Shown: piece after piece, positions 54,315-63,069 of the stretch
Position numbering within the stretch: position 1 is the first letter of the stretch
Layout: each line of letters opens with the position of its first letter
Assembly (NCBI RefSeq): GCF_029338395.1
Contig: NZ_CP119809.1
Location: 372,001 to 436,000, forward strand
Direction of reading: 5' to 3'
Length of the DNA stretch: 64,000 bases
Source of the DNA: Halorussus caseinilyticus
GTDB lineage: Archaea; Halobacteriota; Halobacteria; Halobacteriales; Haladaptataceae
Made by a program: the position numbers and the translations under genes
Notes under the pieces: generated by a model
What the model saw: the letters and a program-made list of their open reading frames with translations, nothing else
Told to the model about the DNA's origin: nothing
Databases searched by the model: none

Positions 54315-55215
54315 GGGTATCACCTGATTCTGATTTGCCAATCGAAAGTGTGTACGTCACTGCTTCGTCTACGCCGTCGATGTCGAGGAACTCGTTCACC
54401 TTGTCGTCGTAGAAACTCGCCAGCGGAACTGCCGCCAGTCCCATCGCCTCGGCGACCAGAAGGACGTTCTGACCGAGGTGGCCGGTCTCCTGTAGCACGA
54501 ACCGGTATCCGCGAGGGCCGTACTTCGCCTTCGAACGCCAGAACGCGCCGGTGATGAGGAACTTGACCGCGCACGACTGGTGGTCGAACACGTCCTGAGG
54601 CGTGGCGAACAGGTCGTCCACCGACTGGGCGAAGTCCTCGTCCTCGTCGGGTTTCCGGAGGACGCGTAGCGCGTGGTCCTCCGGGACGTAGTAGTACAGC
54701 CCTCGGTCGAGGTTCTCGCCCTCGTTGACGACCGCGAGGTAGATTTCGCTCGGGTAGAGCGCCCCGCCGGAGGCGTACGCCCGGAACGGCTTTTCCACGT
54801 CCGAGAACGGGTCGTCCTCGTCGGGTTCGATTCGCTGGCTCCCGGTCGTCCCGCAACTGTGGTCGAGCAGGGTCGATAGCTCTTGAAGCGACAACCCCTC
54901 GCCGCTCTGGTCGCGCTGGCTCCGACGACTCGCCAGCACGTCGTCGATTCGCGCGTCGAGTTCGTCGGGGTCGGGTAAGTCGAGTCGCTCCTTCCCGCGG
55001 TAGTCGGGCTTGAGTTTCGCCTGCGCGTACTCCATGCTCGGGTCGTTGGAGAACATCGCGGCCGACTCCCCGAGTTCCAGCGACTCTTGGTCGGTGTACT
55101 TGGTGTTCTCGTGAAAGAGTTCCGCCAGACCGCCGTCGCCGAACTCTTTCTCCATGAACTGCTCGAAGTACGAGCTGACGAACTCGAACGAGGACGGCTC
55201 GTACTCTTGGCTCAT
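54307..55215 (-). CDS. SagB-type FMN-dependent dehydrogenase
   Basis: The 302-residue protein matches the SagB/ThcOx nitroreductase family: RAYASGGALYPSEIYLAVVN (FMN/substrate site), YYYVPEDHALR, FRFVLQETGHLGQN-like segment (RFVLQETGHLGQNVLLVAEA) and MGLAAVPLASFYDDKVNEFL. It oxidises azolines to aromatic thiazoles and oxazoles. A TATA-like GTATATA at about 55252-55258 places the transcript start near 55229, favouring the ATG at 55215 (MSQEYEP) over one 33 bp upstream. Confidence 0.85.
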   Translation of the reverse strand: MSQEYEPSSFEFVSSYFEQFMEKEFGDGGLAELFHENTKYTDQESLELGESAAMFSNDPSMEYAQAKLKPDYRGKERLDLPDPDELDARIDDVLASRRSQRDQSGEGLSLQELSTLLDHSCGTTGSQRIEPDEDDPFSDVEKPFRAYASGGALYPSEIYLAVVNEGENLDRGLYYYVPEDHALRVLRKPDEDEDFAQSVDDLFATPQDVFDHQSCAVKFLITGAFWRSKAKYGPRGYRFVLQETGHLGQNVLLVAEAMGLAAVPLASFYDDKVNEFLDIDGVDEAVTYTLSIGKSESGDTHE

Positions 55216-55413
55216 GGTGCGCCGAAGTTGTTCTATTTGTACTTTCATTCCGTATATACGTGCCACCGCAAGTACCTTACATACTATTTTCGATGTATCT
55301 CTGCACGCTAATTACCAACGGAGAATCACGAAAACCCGAGCGGCGGCTAACACGAGGAAAAACGCCGCCCTACCGCTTCAAAAGTATATGGAACGGAGTG
55401 ATTCAAAAATATT

Positions 55414-56316
55414 ATGACATGGGCCGGGAAATATCCTGAGAAGCCTAAAATGGCGTACGGAATACCCGAGTCGAGTTCCCAAAATAGCTGGGTGGTTCAG
55501 TTTCAGTCGTTCCTGAAGCGCCACGTTCGGGCCTCGCTCAGGAACAAAGTTGCACTGTTCTGGAACTTCGTGTGGCCCGTGCTGTGGTATCTCTTATCGG
55601 TCCACCTCATCGTCGTCCCCGAACTTCCCGACGGGATTCCCGACGACGTGGTCGCGGCCGTGAAAGGGACGCAGGTCATCACGTTCGGTATCTTCGGTGC
55701 CATCACGGTCACGTTGGTCGGATTCGCGGGCGAACTCACCAGCGACATCGAGGACAAACGCTACCGGAAGTTCCGTTCGCTCCCGATAGCGCCGACTGCG
55801 GACCTCGCGGGTCGGTTCGTCTCGGGGTTCACGTTCGGCCTGCTCTCGTTCCTGTTCGTCGTCGCAGTCGGCATCCTCGACGGCGCGCGGTTTCAGCCTC
55901 GCGGCGCGATAGGGATTCCCATCGCACTGCTCTCGCTGTTGTTGCTCTGTGCGTTCTGCATGGCAATCGCGCTCCTCGTGGCCGCGTTCGTCCAAGACGA
56001 CACCCAGACCAACATCCTCACGCTGTCGGTGGTCATGCTCGGGTTCTTCGTGACGGGGTTCAACGGCATGCAGACGTGGATGTTCCCCTCCGAGAAGTAC
56101 GAGGCGGTTCTCAACTTCCTGCCGAACTCGCTTGCGGCGCGGTTGCAGGCCTACTACCTCATCGACACCGACTGGGCGCGAGCGGGGCTGTCTCCGCCCG
56201 CGATGCCCGACTCGCCCGCCTTCGTCCTGCCGTTGCTCGCCTACACGGTGGTCGTCGGCGCCGTCGCGGTGTTCGTGATGAAGCGGGTCGTCTACAAAGG
56301 AGACGCAGGTGATTAA
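55414..56316 (+). CDS. ABC-2 type permease (right exporter of the peptide cluster)
   Basis: The 300-residue permease has six membrane helices and the segment LTSDIEDKRYRKFRSLPIAP shared with the left permease at 49637, so they are paralogues. A TATA-like AAGTATATGG about 25 bp upstream supports the ATG at 55414, although MAYGIPE at 55450 is possible. Its stop overlaps the ATPase start. Confidence 0.88.
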   Translation: MTWAGKYPEKPKMAYGIPESSSQNSWVVQFQSFLKRHVRASLRNKVALFWNFVWPVLWYLLSVHLIVVPELPDGIPDDVVAAVKGTQVITFGIFGAITVTLVGFAGELTSDIEDKRYRKFRSLPIAPTADLAGRFVSGFTFGLLSFLFVVAVGILDGARFQPRGAIGIPIALLSLLLLCAFCMAIALLVAAFVQDDTQTNILTLSVVMLGFFVTGFNGMQTWMFPSEKYEAVLNFLPNSLAARLQAYYLIDTDWARAGLSPPAMPDSPAFVLPLLAYTVVVGAVAVFVMKRVVYKGDAGD

Positions 56317-57232
56317 CGTGTCAGACACGCTCATTGAGGTTCGAGACCTCCACAAGTCGTTCGGACAGCACGGAATCATCGACGGGATGAACTTCGAAGT
56401 CCCCGAAAACGAGATTACGGTCCTGATGGGACCCAACGGCGTCGGCAAGACGATTCTGCTCTGCTGTCTCGCGGGCGGGTTGCACGCCGACCGCGGCGAC
56501 GTAGAGGTGTTCGGGTCCGACCCGTGGGACGTGCGCCACAAGATGAACTTCCTGTTGCAGGAAGGGTCCACGCTCGACAACCTCTCGGGCCGCGAGAACG
56601 TCGATTTCTTCACGAACCTCCACCCCGGAACCACCGACAAGTGGAGGGACCTCGTGGAGACGTTCGGCATCGAGGACGAACTCGACAAACTCGTCCGGAA
56701 CTACTCGGGCGGGATGACCCGGAAGTTGGCGCTGTCGCTGACGTTCGGGGCCGACGTTCCCCTCTACCTGCTCGACGAACCCACCGCCGCGCTCGACCTC
56801 TCGACGATTCGGACGCTCCACGACGTGATTCTGCAGGAGAAAGAGCGCGGCAAGACGTTCGTCATCACGAGTCACACGCCGCTGGACGCCCAAATCGCCG
56901 ACCGCATCCTGTTCATGCTCGACGGGTCCATCGTGGAGGCCGACGTGCCCGAGACCCTGCTGGACTCGCTCCCGCCGGTCGTGCGCTTCACCGAGTTGGG
57001 GCGTCGTGAGGTCGAAGACCACCTCTTGGAGGGCCACCTGTTCCGGCGCGGCGGGTCCGCCCGCGCGTTCCTCGCGCCCGACTCGGACATCGAGCAGTTG
57101 CGCGCTGAGACCGACGGCCGCGTCGAGCGCGACCCGCCGACGTACACCGACCTGTTCAACTACTACACCGCAATCTACGCCGGAGAACAGCACGACAGCG
57201 ACACCGAACCCCCCATCACCAACCCACGATGA
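56309..57232 (+). CDS. ABC transporter ATP-binding protein (right exporter of the peptide cluster)
   Basis: The 307-residue ATPase has Walker A MGPNGVGKTILLCCLAGG, the signature YSGGMTRKLAL, Walker B LYLLDEPTAALDL, and ends DPPTYTDLFNYYTAIY, like the left ATPase. The GTG at 56309 has AAGGAG six bases upstream and is preferred over another GTG at 56318. It overlaps the permease by eight bases and the next gene by four, so permease, ATPase and hydrolase form one coupled operon. Confidence 0.9.
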   Translation: MINVSDTLIEVRDLHKSFGQHGIIDGMNFEVPENEITVLMGPNGVGKTILLCCLAGGLHADRGDVEVFGSDPWDVRHKMNFLLQEGSTLDNLSGRENVDFFTNLHPGTTDKWRDLVETFGIEDELDKLVRNYSGGMTRKLALSLTFGADVPLYLLDEPTAALDLSTIRTLHDVILQEKERGKTFVITSHTPLDAQIADRILFMLDGSIVEADVPETLLDSLPPVVRFTELGRREVEDHLLEGHLFRRGGSARAFLAPDSDIEQLRAETDGRVERDPPTYTDLFNYYTAIYAGEQHDSDTEPPITNPR

Positions 57233-58548
57233 GTTCGACCGAACGCGAGTTTTCACCGGACCTCACCGTCACGCCCGACCGACCGCTCTACGACGAATCG
57301 GTCCGAATCACCGCCAACGGTCTCGAACCCGGCGAAGAGGCAACGGTGCGCGCCCGGATGCCGCTCCCCGACGGCGTGTGGGAGTCCTCGGCGGTCTTCG
57401 AGGTCCGGGCAGACGGGACGCTGGACCTCGCCGAACAGGAACCGGTTCGGGGCGACTACGAGGGCGCGGACCCGATGGGCCTGTTCTGGTCGATGTCCCA
57501 CGTCGAGACCGAACAGCGCGCCACCCGCGAGGACGACGTGGACGCCACCGTCGTCTCGGTGACGGTGGAGATGTACGGCGGGACGGTGGCCCAGACTAAC
57601 GTCGAGCGCACCATCTCGACCGACGACGTGGAGCGGACCCGACTCGACCACGGCGAACTCGTCGGCGAGTTCTACCGACCCGGCGACGACGGTCCCTACC
57701 CCACCGTCGTCCTCGTCGGCGGGTCCGAGGGCGGACTGGCCCCGTGGATGCCCGCGCGCTTGCTCGCCACCCGCGGGTACGCGGTCCTCACGCTGGCGTA
57801 CTTCGGCGTCGAGGACCTGCCCGACGCCCTCGACTCGATTCCGCTCGAATACTTCGAGACGGCGATGGACTGGGTGGCCGACAACGACCTGACCCGCGAG
57901 GAGTCGGTCGGCGTGATGGGGTGGTCGCGGGGCGGCGAACTCGCGCTTTTGCTCGGGTCGCGCCTCCCCGAAATCACGACCGTCGTGGCCTACGCGCCGA
58001 GTAGCGTCGTCTATCAGGGCATCCCGGAAGGGTTCGAGTCGGCGGGGTCGGCGTGGACCTCCGGCGGCGAACCGCTCGACTACGTGCCCTACGACTTCTC
58101 GATGCGGTTCATCCTCTCGCTGTTCGGGCGGTGGATTCGGGGCAAACCCCTCGGACTCCGGCCGACCTACGAGTCGGGGTACGAATCGGCCTCCGAGGAG
58201 ACCATCGCGGACGCCGCGATTCCGGTTGAGGAGACCGGCGGGCCGGTGTTACTGGTGACGGGCGACGACGACCAGATGTGGAACGCCGCGGCCCACGCCG
58301 ACCGGGTTGTCGAACGCCTCGACGCTCGCGGCTACGACCACGAGTACGACCACCTCACCTACGAGGGCGCGGGCCACGGCATCGGCGTCCCCTACCACCC
58401 GACGACCGAGAAGGACGTGAGCGACACGTTCCTGCCCCGACTCCCCCTCGACTTGGGCGGGACGCCCGAGGCGACTGCGGCGGCAGACGCCGACTCGTGG
58501 GAGCGCGTCCTCGACGTGTTGAACCGGGGACTTCGGCGCGACGACTGA
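57229..58548 (+). CDS. alpha/beta-hydrolase, acyl-CoA thioesterase/BAAT-like
   Basis: The 439-residue protein has an N-terminal immunoglobulin-like domain (about 12-130) followed by an alpha/beta-hydrolase fold with the nucleophile elbow GWSRGGELALLLG (Ser in GxSxG), an acidic residue near LVTGDDDQMWNA, and a His in GAGHGIG. This two-domain order is that of the bile-acid-CoA:amino acid N-acyltransferase/acyl-CoA thioesterase family. It is translationally coupled to the right-hand ABC exporter, so it may modify, release or detoxify the peptide product; that is inference. Confidence 0.82.
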   Translation: MSSTEREFSPDLTVTPDRPLYDESVRITANGLEPGEEATVRARMPLPDGVWESSAVFEVRADGTLDLAEQEPVRGDYEGADPMGLFWSMSHVETEQRATREDDVDATVVSVTVEMYGGTVAQTNVERTISTDDVERTRLDHGELVGEFYRPGDDGPYPTVVLVGGSEGGLAPWMPARLLATRGYAVLTLAYFGVEDLPDALDSIPLEYFETAMDWVADNDLTREESVGVMGWSRGGELALLLGSRLPEITTVVAYAPSSVVYQGIPEGFESAGSAWTSGGEPLDYVPYDFSMRFILSLFGRWIRGKPLGLRPTYESGYESASEETIADAAIPVEETGGPVLLVTGDDDQMWNAAAHADRVVERLDARGYDHEYDHLTYEGAGHGIGVPYHPTTEKDVSDTFLPRLPLDLGGTPEATAAADADSWERVLDVLNRGLRRDD

Positions 58549-58629
58549 CCGTCGGGTCCGCCGAGAGGCGGCAACGCCGAACGGAAAGGGTGCGTTTAAG
58601 AATCGCTCGCGCGACGTGACACCGAGAAC

Positions 58630-60057
58630 GTGACGAACGACCGTGAGAGTCGCGTGGACGTGACGACCGGGGCGATTACGCCGAAACTCGTCAGCCTCGC
58701 GTGGCCGCTGGTCGCGGGCAACCTGCTCCAGACGTTCTACAACCTCGCGGACATGTTCTGGGTGGGCCGGGTCGGACCGTCGGCGGTGGCGGCCGTCTCG
58801 CTGATGTTTCCGACCGCGTGGATGTTCGCGTCGGTGGCGATGGGACTGACCGCCGCCTCGGTCGCACTGGTCTCCCAGCACGTCGGCGCGGGCGACGACC
58901 GGAAGGCCGACAACGTGACCGCCCAGACGACGATGCTGACCGTCGCGGTGGCGCTGGCGCTCTCTACGGTCGGGTACGCCTTCCGCCGACCGCTGGTCTC
59001 GCTGGTCGGCGCGGAGGGTGCCGTCTACGCCTACTCGCTCCAGTACATCGAAGTGCTGTTCGTCTCGATTCCGTTCACGTTCCTCTTTTTCGTCTTCCGG
59101 GCGGTCCTGCGCGGGGCGGGCGACACCCGGACCGCGATGTGGTTGATGGTCCTCTCGGCGGGCGTCAACGTCGTCTTGGACCCCTTGCTCATCCTCGGGT
59201 ACGGGCCGTTCCCCGCGTGGGGCGTCCGGGGTGCCGCCGTCGCAACGCTGTTCTCGCGGGCGCTCGCGGCGGTCATCGGGGTCGCGCTCCTCGTGAAAGG
59301 CGACTGGGGCGTCCGACTCCGACTGGCCGACCTCAGACCCGACTGGCCCGTCCTCCGGAAACTCGTGGACGTGGGCTACCCCGGCACCATCGACGGACTC
59401 GCGCGGAGTTTCGCGTCGGTGGCGATGGCGGCGCTGGTGGCCCGGTTCGGCCCGATTCCGACCGCCGCCTACGGCGTCGGTCTCCGCCTGATGTCGGTGT
59501 CGTGGACCGTCTCGGGCGCTGTCGGACAGGCCACCGCGACGGGCGTCGGCCAGAATCTCGGCGCGGACACGCCCGACCGGGCGGCCGAAGTCGCGTGGAA
59601 GGGGACCGCCGGGACGATGGCGGTGCTGTTTGCCGTGGGTGGGTTGCTGTTCGCGTTCCCCGACGAGGCGATTCGCGTGTTCGTCGCCGACGCGGAGGTG
59701 GTCGCCGCGGGCGTGGACTTCCTGCGCATCATCGCGCCGTTCCTCGCCTTTTTCGGCGGCCTGATGGTCGTGCAGGGCGGGTTCCGCGGCGCGGGCGACA
59801 CCCGGACCGCGATGGCGTTCTCCTTCCTCTCGCGGTGGGTCCTGCGCATCCCGGCCGCGCTGGTGCTAGCGTACTCGTGGTCGGTCTCGGTGTTGGGCGT
59901 CCCGCTGGCGGGGTGGGCGTGGGGCGTCGAGGGTCTCTGGTGGGCGTGGTCGTTCTCGGCCGTCGGGTCGTTCCTCGTCGGGGCCGCGTGGTTCAGTCTC
60001 GGCCGGTGGCGCGAGGGCGTCGTGGAGACCGACGGGAAGGCGACGCCGGGCGACTGA
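58630..60057 (+). CDS. MATE family efflux transporter
   Basis: The 475-residue protein has about 12 membrane helices in the MATE arrangement, with SLAWPLVAGNLLQTFYNLADM in the first helices and the internal repeat seen again as LVDVGYPGTIDGLARSFASV. It exports drugs or metabolites against a sodium or proton gradient. A TTTAAG box about 30 bp upstream of the GTG start (58630) suggests its own promoter, separate from the peptide cluster. Confidence 0.92.
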   Translation: MTNDRESRVDVTTGAITPKLVSLAWPLVAGNLLQTFYNLADMFWVGRVGPSAVAAVSLMFPTAWMFASVAMGLTAASVALVSQHVGAGDDRKADNVTAQTTMLTVAVALALSTVGYAFRRPLVSLVGAEGAVYAYSLQYIEVLFVSIPFTFLFFVFRAVLRGAGDTRTAMWLMVLSAGVNVVLDPLLILGYGPFPAWGVRGAAVATLFSRALAAVIGVALLVKGDWGVRLRLADLRPDWPVLRKLVDVGYPGTIDGLARSFASVAMAALVARFGPIPTAAYGVGLRLMSVSWTVSGAVGQATATGVGQNLGADTPDRAAEVAWKGTAGTMAVLFAVGGLLFAFPDEAIRVFVADAEVVAAGVDFLRIIAPFLAFFGGLMVVQGGFRGAGDTRTAMAFSFLSRWVLRIPAALVLAYSWSVSVLGVPLAGWAWGVEGLWWAWSFSAVGSFLVGAAWFSLGRWREGVVETDGKATPGD

Positions 60058-60245
60058 ATCGGCGCTCACGCTGGCACGTCCCGACGCGCGAATGGACGGG
60101 ACGCGAAAGAAATCTATACCTATGTCTACGGAACAAATATATTGCTTTTAGATAGCTATACGTTTCCCGCCGAGCGAGCGTGCGCCCACGAGACCGACCG
60201 TTCGACCGAACAGCCTATCAACCGTTCCAACCGAGGCTTCGAACC

Positions 60246-60362
60246 ATGGGGAGACGAACGACAGGGGCGCGCCTTCGTCGCCGGTGGACCGAACTCGACC
60301 GCGGGTGGCAAGCGGTCGTCGTCAGCTATATCGTCGTCGGCGTCGTCGTCCTCACGGTCTAA
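60246..60362 (+). CDS. small membrane protein (38 aa) before the YeiH gene
   Basis: The 38-residue peptide starts MGRRTTGARLRRRWTELDRG and ends in one membrane helix (WQAVVVSYIVVGVVVLTV). It ends four bases before the YeiH start, so co-translation is likely. Its basic N-terminus followed by a helix is a common pattern for small regulators of transporters; no function is known. Too short for most gene calls, so support is by position and composition. Confidence 0.5.
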   Translation: MGRRTTGARLRRRWTELDRGWQAVVVSYIVVGVVVLTV

Positions 60363-60366
60363 CTCG

Positions 60367-61368
60367 ATGACGGGACTCCGACGACTCGCTCCCGGATTCG
60401 CGCTCTTGCTCGCGGTCGGTGCCCTCGGCGAACTCGTCGGGGCGGCGACCCCGCTGAACTCGCTCGTGGTGACAATCGCGCTCGGCATCGCCCTCGCCAA
60501 CGTCGCGGGAGTGCCCGCGTCCTGCAAGCCGGGAGTCGCCACGCACGACCTCTGGTTGGAAGTCGGCATCGTGTTGATGGGCGCTCGCATCGCGCTCGAC
60601 TCGGTTCTGGCGGCGGGCGTCCCGCTACTGGCGTCGGTCGTCGGCGTCGTCGCGTTCACCCTCGTCGTCGCCGAGGGATTCTCCCGCAGGTGGTTCGGTC
60701 TCCAGCGGCGACTCGGGTCGTTGCTGGCGGCGGGCGCGAGCGTCTGTGGCGTCTCCGCAGTCGTCGCCGTCGCCGGAACCGTCCGTGCCGACGAGGACCA
60801 AATCGCCTACGCGACGAGCGCAATCCTGCTGTTCGACGCGCTCACGCTCTTCGCCTACCCCGCGGTGGGCCGACTGCTCGGTCTCTCCGGGCAGGTGTTC
60901 GGCATCTGGGCGGGACTGAGCATGTTCAGCACGGGTCCGGTGGCCGCGGCCGGGTTCGCCTACTCCGACGCCGCCGGGCAGTGGGCCACGCTGACGAAAC
61001 TCACCCGCAACGTCCTGCTGGGCGTCGTCGTGGTCGCCTACTCGGTGGTCTACACCGAGTCCGACTCGAGCGCGACTGCCACGACCCTCGGCGGGACGCT
61101 CCGACGACTCTGGAGGGGTTTCCCCAAGTTCGTCGTCGGGTTCGTCTCGGTGATTCTGTTGGCGAGTAGCGGGGCGCTGTCGGCGGCCGAAATCGACGCG
61201 CTCACGCGAGCCTCCCACTGGCTGTTTCTCGCGGCGTTCGCCGGACTCGGACTCGACATCGACGCCGCGGACCTCCACCGGACGGGGGTTCGGCCGGTCA
61301 CGCTCCTGTTCGTGACGCTCGTCGTCGTCAGCGCGGTGTCGCTGGTCGGGGTCCAGTTCCTGTTCTGA
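60367..61368 (+). CDS. YeiH/UPF0324 family membrane protein
   Basis: The 333-residue protein has about ten membrane helices and the UPF0324 pattern LGIALANVAGVPASCKPGV, EVGIVLMGARIALDSVLAAG, AAGASVCGVSAVVAVAG and LFDALTLFAYPAVGRLLGLS. Members are putative sulfate/sulfonate or thiosulfate exporters; the substrate here is not known. The ATG at 60367 is preferred over an earlier in-frame start at 60142. Confidence 0.9.
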   Translation: MTGLRRLAPGFALLLAVGALGELVGAATPLNSLVVTIALGIALANVAGVPASCKPGVATHDLWLEVGIVLMGARIALDSVLAAGVPLLASVVGVVAFTLVVAEGFSRRWFGLQRRLGSLLAAGASVCGVSAVVAVAGTVRADEDQIAYATSAILLFDALTLFAYPAVGRLLGLSGQVFGIWAGLSMFSTGPVAAAGFAYSDAAGQWATLTKLTRNVLLGVVVVAYSVVYTESDSSATATTLGGTLRRLWRGFPKFVVGFVSVILLASSGALSAAEIDALTRASHWLFLAAFAGLGLDIDAADLHRTGVRPVTLLFVTLVVVSAVSLVGVQFLF

Positions 61369-61493
61369 CGAGAGTTTAAATCCGAGAACGGGACGAACCC
61401 CGCCCGTGACCTGAGACCCGCCGCGAGGGAGTCGAGGCGGGAGCGCGGCGCGCCCCTCGCAGAAGAGAAATCGCCACGCGCCGCCTGTTCGCG

Positions 61494-62981
61494 CTACTCG
61501 TCCAGTCGCCCCCGAAGCATCTGGTTCACCGAACCGGGGTCGGCGCTCCCGCCGGTCTTCTGCATGACCTGCCCGACGAGGAAGTTGAGCGCGCCGCCTT
61601 CGCCAGCGTGGTAGTCCTCGACTGCATCGGGGTTCTCTTCGATGGCGTCGGAGACCGCGCCCTCGATTTCGCCCTCGTCGGCCTTGCCGAGACCCTCGCG
61701 GTCGATGACCGTCTCGGGGTCGTCTCCCTCGTCCAGCATCTCCCGGAGGACGACCTCTTCGGCGTTCTTCGTCGTAATCTCCTCGTCGGCGACCAACGCC
61801 ACGAGGCGCTTGAACTCGTCGAGTCGGTCGGCCACGTCGGTAATCTCCATGTCGCGGTAGTTGAGTTCGCCGAGCAGGTTGTCGGCAACCCACGTCGCCG
61901 CGAGGTCCGGGTCGTACTCGCCAGCCACGTCCTCGTAGAAGTCCGCGACCTGCTTGGTCGAAGTCAGCTTACTGGCGGCCTCCTCGCTCAGGTCGTACTC
62001 GTCGCGGAACCGCTCGCGGCGGGCGTCGGGCAACTCGGGAATCTCTAGCTTCTGCTTCCAGTCGCTGACCTGAAGCGGCGGCAGGTCGGCCTCCCGGAAG
62101 TAGCGGTAGTCTTTCTCCTCTTCCTTCGAGCGCATCGACATCGTGATGCCCCGGCCCTCGTCCCAGTGGCGGGTCTCCTGTTCGACTTCCCGGCCGCGCT
62201 GGACCGCGTTCTTCTGGCGCTGGGCCTCGTAAGCGAGGGCCTTTTCCGCGCCCTTGTGACTGGAGATGTTCTTGACCTCGGTCCGGTTGGCGGCTTCGAG
62301 CGCCTCGTCGCTAATCTCGCCGTCGTCGCCGATTTCGTCGGCGTCCACTACGCTGAGGTTGGCGTCGATTCGGAGGCTACCGTCCCGTTGGCTGTCGAAC
62401 ACGCCGAGGTATTCGAGGACCTCTTCGAGTTTGGCGAGGAACGCTTCGACTTCCTCCGGTCCGCGGAAGTCGGGTTCGGTCACGATTTCCATCAGCGGGA
62501 CGCCTGCCCGGTTGTAGTTGACCAGCGTGTAGTCGGCGGTGTCGATGCTCCCGCCCGCGTGCTGGAGGCTTCCGGGGTCCTCTTCGAGGTGGGCGCGCTG
62601 GATGCCGACGGTCCGCCGGTCGCCTTCGACTTCGACTTCCAGTTCGCCGTCCTGACAGACGGGGGCGTCGTACTGGGTAATCTGGAACCCCTTCGGCAGG
62701 TCGGGGTAGAAGTAGTTCTTCCGGTGGAAGGTCGTCTCCACGGGGATGTCGGCGTCGATGGCCTTCCCGACCTTGACCGCCGACTCGACGGCCGCCTCGT
62801 TCAGCACCGGAAGCGCACCCGGCAGGCCGAGACACACCGGGCAGGTGTGGGTGTTCGGTTCGGCGTCGGCAACGTCGGTCGAACAGCTACAGAAAATCTT
62901 CGTGTCCGTCTCCAGTTGGACGTGGACCTCCAGTCCGATGACGACGGCGAGGTCCTCCTGCTGGACAGCCTGAGCAGTCAT
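61494..62981 (-). CDS. gatB: aspartyl/glutamyl-tRNA amidotransferase subunit B
   Basis: The 495-residue protein opens VVIGLEVHVQLETDTKIFCSCST (the zinc Cys ligands are the CSC) with the conserved PVCLGLPGALPVLNEAAVE, FYPDLPKGFQITQYD-like (YFYPDLPKGFQITQYDAPVC) and YNRAGVPLMEIVTEPDF. GatB holds the kinase and amidotransferase site that converts Asp-tRNA(Asn) or Glu-tRNA(Gln) to the amide form with GatC and GatA. No gatA or gatC lies next to it, as is common in archaea. Confidence 0.95.
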   Translation of the reverse strand: MTAQAVQQEDLAVVIGLEVHVQLETDTKIFCSCSTDVADAEPNTHTCPVCLGLPGALPVLNEAAVESAVKVGKAIDADIPVETTFHRKNYFYPDLPKGFQITQYDAPVCQDGELEVEVEGDRRTVGIQRAHLEEDPGSLQHAGGSIDTADYTLVNYNRAGVPLMEIVTEPDFRGPEEVEAFLAKLEEVLEYLGVFDSQRDGSLRIDANLSVVDADEIGDDGEISDEALEAANRTEVKNISSHKGAEKALAYEAQRQKNAVQRGREVEQETRHWDEGRGITMSMRSKEEEKDYRYFREADLPPLQVSDWKQKLEIPELPDARRERFRDEYDLSEEAASKLTSTKQVADFYEDVAGEYDPDLAATWVADNLLGELNYRDMEITDVADRLDEFKRLVALVADEEITTKNAEEVVLREMLDEGDDPETVIDREGLGKADEGEIEGAVSDAIEENPDAVEDYHAGEGGALNFLVGQVMQKTGGSADPGSVNQMLRGRLDE

Positions 62982-63069
62982 TACCGGTCCGTTTGAGGCG
63001 GGAGCGCTAAAGGCTAACGAACGACGGTTCAGTAGGCTTGATTACCCCCGAGCGAGCACGTAGGAAAAC

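Noticed and set aside
58701..60155. A 484-codon plus-strand frame over the MATE gene
   Set aside because: Different frame of the MATE gene, Arg/Gly rich with no family pattern.
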